Assembly: GCA_949752735.1 (NCBI GenBank)
Contig: OX457038.1
Span: forward strand, 19,953,512-20,017,511
Reading direction: 5' to 3'
Source of the DNA: Lumbricus terrestris
Lineage: Eukaryota; Annelida; Clitellata; Crassiclitellata; Lumbricidae
Length of the DNA: 64,000 nt
A program made the position numbers and the translations under genes. Below the pieces are notes generated by a model. It was given only the letters and a program-made list of their open reading frames with translations, was not told the origin of the DNA and searched no databases. Below, piece by piece: positions 57,501-64,000 of this stretch. Numbering within the stretch: position 1 is the stretch's first letter; each line of letters opens with the position of its first letter.

Positions 57501-59104
57501 CCTTGAGATATTCTGGCGGATGAAATGCAAACAAGATTTAACGACGTTTTCAAGTTAAAATTATTAAATTCGAATAAACCTCGCAATGAAACTAGCGATG
57601 TGGCAGACGGCATTTCGTGACGTCACAGGCTGTTTATTGTCGTTGTATAGGCCTAGGTCACGGTTGAATATCGTCGATTATCCGCCCCTTGTTGCTCGTT
57701 TTAAAGAGCAGCGAAGCGAATGTGGTAGTGATAGTGGGATTTATGACTAGGAAAATCGACGTCACTACGAATTTAATACGAGAGCAAGGTGAGATCGGTT
57801 GATTTTAATGAAACAGCTTTCTTAAAACTTAGTTCTCGTTGCTAAATTCGCACACCGCTCCATAGACATTGTCGTTCAACTTCTTTGGAACAAACTCCCG
57901 CAAACTTACGGCAAACTTTCGACCCATCATACGAGCTCACCAAAACTCCACCTTTCGCTATCTCTCCACATGTCTTTCACTCAAAACTGCGAATATTGAC
58001 CGGAAAGAATCTTCCTTTCTGCGAAGCTCATGTGAGCCAATACGCACTCTGCTTTGAAGATTGAAAAGCTGCTTCTCTGCTCTATCTTCGTGTAAGCCTT
58101 GAGGACGAGTATTCGAGTATTCAGCTGTTTTATCTATCTTACTTGTCGTCGCCTTAATCACTATCCTTTTCGTCATCATTCCGGTCCCCGCTGTTGTAAT
58201 CTCTAGTTGTCTGGTTACTCGAAGTAGACCCTTAGGCAGATTTCCCTAGCATTTCCTGCTTCAACCTTCTTGTGTCATCTTCTGCTCTGAAACTCTTGCC
58301 TCGGTCGTATAAAGATCCCTGTCGACGTCAGCCATGCTCATTTCACTGATCCACAAAAAACCTTTTACACTGGTCAATTTTTAAGAACATGTTTGGGTTT
58401 TCTTATTTTTAACATCAAGTAGCGTATAAAATGCACTTCCAACAAATGCTGCTCGCTTTATCGTGTGGCTGAGAGTATTTGCTTTTGTTTTCTGTGTGAG
58501 ATTTTACTTCTGAACAAAAACCCGTTGCTTTGACACTTTGTTCGACTGAAATGCTCTAGGAATTCTTACTTTGTTCAAAATGCTTTATTCAAAGTGCAGT
58601 TTAGCTCAATTGTCAATCAAGCTGTCTGATGCAGTCCTCTTAAAACTTGATATGAAGAAAAATGGAAAAGGGTATTTCGCGTGTGACCTCCTCTGTGCAA
58701 CACACTTATTCGATGGTTTTCTTTTGGTTTCCCTACTGGCCAGATTTCTGTCTTCAACCTTGTGACAGAAGTGCAAAAGTTTCCTTCCATTGGAATTCTC
58801 TGCCTTTTGAACTTACTTGTGTATCTACAATGTACCAGTTCAAATAGGCCTACAAGTTGAAATTATTTCGTTTAGATACGATTGTATAAATGCACAAAAT
58901 GGTTTTGTTTTGATGTGCAATGCTTACACGTGCACTGTTGTGTCCTTTTTGCTGTTGTGTTTTTTCACTTGTTTGAGTTACATATCTTGCATTCAATGTA
59001 CTTTGATATTATAACTTGTAAAATGGAATAGAATGTGTTTCACCTTGATGATATACAATTGTCTAAAGACCAACACTGTTGTCATATTCATCATCAACAA
59101 CCGT
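57501..59104. other. no gene; shared with copy A
   Basis: Aligns to about 39642-40150 and then directly to 44328-45420, skipping the 4.2-kb block of copy A that holds the 40283 transposon and LINE pieces. Confidence 0.5.
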
Positions 59105-60660
59105 GGGCTCAATGCCCGTAGGTGTCCGGTGCTTTCTTCACAATGTCTCTCCACTCGAGTCTGTCTTGAGCCGCATGTCCCAGCTTCTGTAGGTTTTTTC
59201 TACACCAATCGATAATGTCGTCGGCCCACTCTCGATACGGCCTTCCTCTTTTGTTGTTGCCCTTCATTATTCCAAACACCGGAGTCTTGTTCTTTCTGTC
59301 GTCTTTTATTCTGCAGATGTGTCCGAACAATCTCAGTTTTCGTTGCATAACCTCCCGCATAGAGTTCTCGGTCAAATCCACCCTTTTGTAGACCCCTTCA
59401 TTGCTTTTCTTCTGTGTCCATCCTATCCTCAAGATTTTCATTTTCTCTCAAATGCTAACACTCTTCCTTGCGAATCTTTCATTAGTACCCATGTCTCGCA
59501 TCCATACATCATGCTGCTGAGCACACATGTCTTTAATACCTCCAACTTTGTTTTATGCTAATTTATTTGCTTTCCCAACTTTTCTCCATAGATTTCAACA
59601 CCGCTGTTTCCGTTGCAATTCGTATCTCTTTCACTCTTGCAAACTAGGTCAAATGGCACATTGCTTCCAAGTTAAGTAAACCTCTCCATGTTCTCCAGGT
59701 GTATTCCATCCACCATTACCAGCTGCATGATGTCTTTATCGCCAAATACCATCGTTTTTGTCTTATCAAAGTTCATGAACAGTCCATGTTTCTTTGCTTC
59801 CTCATTCAGTATTATTTTGGGTTGTAGATTCCATTTCTGTTGGATCCTCCTCAATGATGTCGACATCATCCGCAAAGTGTAAGTTGTTTATGCGCATCTC
59901 CTGAGCCGAAACTTCTCTACCCTTGCTCTTGACCTTTTCTATTGCACGTTCCAAGTCTGTTATGAACACCGTAGGTGATATTGGGTCACCTTGCCTCATG
60001 CCTCTGTTGGTTCTGAACCTCTGCCCCAACTCTCCACTTGCCCTGACTGCCACCTGTGATGTGCCATTTATTTCTCGGAGCAGCTGGATCAGTTTGTTGT
60101 CGACCCCGTACGGTTGTAGGACCGCCCATGTCACATTTTGGTCCACACTGTCAAACGCCTTCTTGAAGTCTATGAAGCAGTTGTAGATCTTATTGTTCTT
60201 TCGTCGTGCCTTTTCTGCTATGAACCTTAATGCCAAAAAATTTTGTACCGTACTTTTGTCCTTCCGAAATCCCGCCTGTTCATCCGCCAGATGGTTTTTC
60301 CATGTGGTCTCTTAATCTCTCCGCCAGAACCATCATCAGCACCTTGCCCAAGTGGCTTCTCAACGCAATAGTGCGATAGTTGTTGCATTCTAATGGGCTT
60401 CCCTTTTTATAAATTGTTACCAATATCGACTTCTTCCATTCTTCCGGTGCTCGTCCCTGCTCCCATGCCATATTACACAGCCTGTGAATTTCACCCAGTA
60501 ACAGATCCCCACCCCACCATGTTTGAAAATTTCGCCAGTGATGTTATCAATAGCAAGGCTCTTATTGTTTTTCAATCTTACTATTGCTCTTTCGACCTCC
60601 CCCACCAGTACGTCTGTGCTGCTCTCCGTCTTCGTCGGGGATCATATATCCTTTAATTCC
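59105..60660 (-). pseudogene. LINE RT and C-terminus, copy B
   Basis: Paralog of the A LINE without the nested insertion. On the minus strand one frame keeps the RT palm intact: CFIDFKKAFDSVDQNV, RGMRQGDPISPTVF, NNLHFADDVDII with the FADD catalytic box. The upstream piece (HGRAPEEWKK-like, YKKGSPLECNNYRTIALRSH) and the tail (GRPYREWADDIIDWC) are in other frames, so it is dead. Confidence 0.82.
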
Positions 60661-61222
60661 CTTACACTGTTGTGCAGAAAGTTAATGATTGATTGATCCT
60701 GCATGTAATTAAGGCGACCCTGTTAGCGGAACCTTACGTTCCTTTAAGTTTGGGCATCAGTACATGTGACCATTTCAACTACTGCTTGTACTTTACTGTA
60801 TGCATGCATGTATACGGTGATCAATAAAATATTGATTGATTGATGGATTAATTCATTGATTAACACTGCTATCTGTGATGCATTAATTGAAGCCAAAGTT
60901 TACTTTTTGTTGCAGCTATGTTTATATGAATAAAGGCTGCACAAATAAACCACTGAAAGTCAGCTTTTATTATCTTGTTAATTATAATTCTACATCGGTA
61001 AATAGAATTTTCAGAAAACTCACATTTACGCAATGAAAAGTCTTAAAACCAATTTCGGAACAAAGTGTACAAAATTCTTTAAATCAATTTTCTCATACTG
61101 TTCACACAATCTATAGACAGTTGAACTTACAACTATAATTAGAAATGCTGAATTCCAGTGTCTCGTCAGAGGCATTTGCGTTTATGTATTCTTTTGGACC
61201 CCATCTCAGATTTCAGGGGCAT
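60661..61222. other. upstream region of gene copy B
   Basis: Close match to 47375-47925 of copy A, including the CAATAAAATATTGATTGATTG end. No ORF. Confidence 0.5.
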
Positions 61223-61444
61223 CAGGGGCGGATCCAGGGGGGCCAATCCGGCCATGGCCCCCTCATTTAAAAATTGCATGGGACGTGCCCCCCATTTGGT
61301 TTCAACAAGTATCTTTTCCCTGAAAATTGGCCGACGACAAAAAAAGGTCATCAGTTTTTTCGGCGGGAATTTTTTTTCCTCTGTCCCACCAGCAACACCC
61401 AAAAAATTTTGGCCCACCATCGAAAATTTCTGTATCCGCCCGTG
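61223..61444. mobile_element. hAT-like MITE, 222 bp, only in copy B
   Basis: CAGGGGCGGATCC at the left and GTATCCGCCCGTG at the right are 13-bp imperfect inverted repeats (11 of 13). Flanks AGGGGCAT (61215-61222) and GGGGGCAT (61445-61452) are an 8-bp TSD with one change. Copy A has the empty site TTTCAGGGGCATTGAGC (about 47918). The interior has AAAAAAAGGTCATCAGTTTT. Confidence 0.9.
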
Positions 61445-61613
61445 GGGGGCATTGAGCATCAAGTAGACGTTCATAGGTTAGAGTGAATTTTCCTATAATG
61501 TTCATTAAAAGATACGAATAGATCTATGTCTTCTATGTCAGTCAATCAGCATAAATGTTTTTGTTGATTTTGACATGAATTGCCGTAAAAACAATTTAGA
61601 TTTTATACTTTAG

Positions 61614-62745
61614 ATGGCTTTCAAACGATGCTCATATTTTACCAAATCTTGGACTTTAACAAGGAGAATGCCATCAAAGAGAATGTTGCGGAGCCTCATC
61701 TGTGGAATACTTCTGATTTGCATGACAGCACTTCTAAATCTTGGAACACGTTTCGATGCCTGGTCTCCGTTAAAACAGGATCTCAACTTAAATAGCAGCA
61801 GAGAAGCTGTCGGATCTGCAACTTCTAAATCTTGGAACACGTTTCGATGCCTGGTCTCCGTTAAAACAGGATCTCAACTTAAATAGCAGCAGAGAGAAGC
61901 TGTCGGATCTGCAATTACTCGAACCATCGGAGTTTGACGATCAGCCGGACGTGGAGTGCATCAATGCGACAGTCGGAGCGATGCACTTCCCAATTTGCAT
62001 CTATGATCCACAACAGGATATGTACATCTCAGCAGACGTGGTTTCTGGTGCATACTTTGACCGAGAACTAGTTACGAAGTGGATCGATTTCTTTCGCATG
62101 CACCATAACGTGTCGTTTGTGGATATCGGTGCTAACCTTGGAGTATACACGCTGCCAATTGCACATTTACATTCCGAAATTATCCATGTTGTCTCAGTTG
62201 AACCAAACAGGAACACTGTGCGACGATTGGCCAAGTCCGTTCGTCTCGGGCGAATCGAAAATAACGTTGCCATCCTTCATTATGCTCTTTCCAGAGAGGA
62301 AACGACCACTTTCCTTAATTATAGTGACCGCAATAGTGGCGATACTTTCATGGTCAGCAATGCATCATGCCCTGGGTGTTTGTCGGCTAATGTGACGATG
62401 CTCAACAAACTTATACCATTTATAAGACACAAACAAGCAGTCCTCAAAGTCGATGTACAGGGTGCCGAAATTGAGATTTTCCAGAGGAAAAGTGCTGCCA
62501 AGTTCTTCGAAGAAATCGATGTTGTCATGGTCCAGATAGAATGGAATCAATATTCAGAAAACTATGGCCAAGCGGAAGACAGAAGACGAAGAGTTGACCG
62601 CTTTCTGGAATTTTTCTACCAAAGAGGATACGATGTCTATGACCCAAAAACGGAAGCAAAATTAGACGCCGGCTGGGAAAAGTGGCCTGACGACGTTGTT
62701 TTCAAGAAAGAAGAGTTACCAAAGAACCAACTGTTTCTTATATGA
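61614..62745 (+). pseudogene. FkbM-like methyltransferase copy B, frame broken
   Basis: Second copy of the gene at 48091. The N-terminus with signal anchor reads from ATG 61614, but a 91-bp tandem duplication (unit 61731-61821, repeated at 61822) shifts the frame by one, and the anchor frame ends at 61886. The remaining catalytic part is open to 62745; its first ATG is at 61981, giving 254 residues without a membrane anchor. The methyltransferase motifs survive (VDIGANLG, SVEPN, KVDVQGAE, closer to the family consensus than copy A). It is either a young pseudogene or a cytosolic truncated form; I favour pseudogene. Confidence 0.85.
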
Positions 62746-63219
62746 ATGGAGTGGAGAGATGATTCCATTTAGACATATTATATTTCGTTTTGATGTTGCA
62801 CATTTCAGTTTGCCTCATTGGAACGAGCCTCAGTTATGCCAGACATAAACGTTATTAGCCTTCTTTGGACCCATGTTTTTTACCATTTACCTGCGTCGCG
62901 TTGTTTAATACTTATTGCTGGCATTTGCTGCAATGTTTAGCCTGTAACTTTCAAAGTCGATTTACTATTAGTTTGTAATCGTAGAAAAATTAATCTTAAA
63001 CTATAAAGCAAAAATATGTTTGTCAATCCGCGGTGATGTCGCGATGTGTGTATGTCTGTTCCAAGAAAGGCTCGAGAAACCGCATTGATCCATGGCCTGC
63101 CATGAGGTCCAGTATGCGCTTTGGTGTTGGGGGAGTTTCTCACTTCCAATCAGTCAGTGGGTCCCTGGACATGAAAAATCACCGAGGTGCTTGTCCACCA
63201 TGACGTCACGAATGGCGCA
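62746..63219. other. 3' flank of copy B, end of duplication
   Basis: Matches copy A until about 63091, then unrelated sequence. No gene. Confidence 0.5.
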
Positions 63220-63700
63220 ATTGCAAAATCCAATATGGCCGCCACCGGCCATATTGGAAAATTAGTCTTTATTATTTCTTGCACGATATGCAAGTGTAAT
63301 AACTCTAATATTACTAATTCAGGTATGTAGAATTCATTTCTGATATTTAATTTGTCATACGGGGTCATCTGAAGGTCATACGGGCATTTTCAAGGTCATT
63401 TAATACATTTTTTTCATTTATCACAGCATATGCACGTGTAATACCTCAAATAATACTGATTCTAACATGCAGAATTCATTTATGATATTGTTTTTGTCAT
63501 CCGGGGTCATCTGAAGGTCATAGGGTCAACTTCAAGGTCATTCTTTAATTTCTTCATTACTCACATCATGTGCACGTGTAATACCTGAAATGTTACCCAT
63601 TCAGATATGTCGAATTCATTTAGGCTATGATACTGTTTTTGTCATCCCGGGTCATCTGAAGGCTATAAGGTCATTGTCAAGGTCATTGTGTTGCATCAAT
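63220..63700. repeat. three tandem units of about 143 bp with AGGTCA motifs
   Basis: GGTCATCTGAAGG recurs at 63363, 63505 and 63650 (spacing 142 and 145). Each unit has GAATTCATTT, a TTTGTCATCC-like box and several AGGTCA hexamers. Confidence 0.85.
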
Positions 63701-64000
63701 GATGCGGATTATAACTTGAATGAATGCAACAGTATAAAGGTGTTATAACTTTAATCAAGCAACTTTAGTCAGCTAATTATGTCATGTTATAAGTCGATGC
63801 TGCCTTATGTCATTTTTCAGTGTTTTTACAGGAAGAGTTCTTTGTCTTCCCATGACAATATATCACGCAGAAATTTGAGGCAGCGCGACAACCACAGCGT
63901 AGAGTGTTACACTTTCCAGCACACTTGCATATTGTGAGCAGACTTCGCGGTAAAGGAAGCAGACATTTCGATGGAAGCAGTGCACCAAAGTGTTCCTTCC
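63701..64000. other. no gene recognised
   Basis: Featureless AT-rich sequence up to the window end. Confidence 0.4.

Larger units (their letters stand above)
55052..63091. repeat. segmental duplication, copy B
   Basis: Direct-orientation partner of 35471-49550. It lacks most of A's insertions but has its own: a LINE tail at 55649-55818, a block around 56400-57040 (including GCACTGCGCTATATAAATGC and a GAAT tail near 57000-57040) and a 222-bp hAT MITE at 61223-61444. Confidence 0.9.

Noticed and set aside
61951..61953. Start of gene copy B at 61951
   Set aside because: The codon is GTG; the first ATG in that frame is 61981.

Overview
The window is repeat-dominated DNA from a eukaryote, most likely a marine invertebrate deuterostome and probably an echinoderm. 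The reasons are: a complete Gmr1-type LTR retrotransposon, a lineage described from deuterostomes; many CR1/L2-like and other non-LTR fragments; several hAT-like elements; ATGT/ACAT microsatellites; and an extreme abundance of the octamer TAGGCCTA and its shorter forms. I see no bacterial or operon features. The species assignment is inference; the repeat content is read directly.

Layout. 1-17.8 kb: LINE fragments, microsatellites, a 1.36-kb hAT-like element inside an ATGT microsatellite, a perfect 18-bp hairpin and an 83-bp palindrome. 17,816-25,058: a full-length LTR retrotransposon (523-bp LTRs, TSD GTAAC, intact gag and pol ORFs) whose pol order is protease-integrase-RT-RNase H, with gag and pol in the same frame separated by one UGA. 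25-35 kb: a second copy of the 15-kb LINE, a probable solo LTR, a 1.29-kb hAT-like element, a 29-bp minisatellite and a 229-bp hAT MITE. 35.47-49.55 kb (copy A) and 55.05-63.09 kb (copy B): a direct segmental duplication carrying an FkbM-family methyltransferase gene. A has an intact 346-codon ORF; B is frame-broken by a 91-bp tandem duplication. The copies differ mainly by mobile-element insertions, so each serves as the other's empty site. 49.6-55.0 kb: LINE pieces and a hAT-like element whose right end coincides with the left edge of copy B. 63.2-64 kb: a ~143-bp tandem repeat rich in AGGTCA.

The only convincing host gene is the FkbM-like methyltransferase. The two main observations for follow-up are the Gmr1-like element and the TAGGCCTA pattern. 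In at least 12 comparisons (paralogous A/B positions, or tandem-repeat units) one copy carries TAGGCCTA, TAGGCTA or TAGCCTA where the other has only TA or a one-base variant. That is GGCC, GGC or GCC bracketed by a duplicated TA, the form expected of excision footprints from a TA-targeting transposon.
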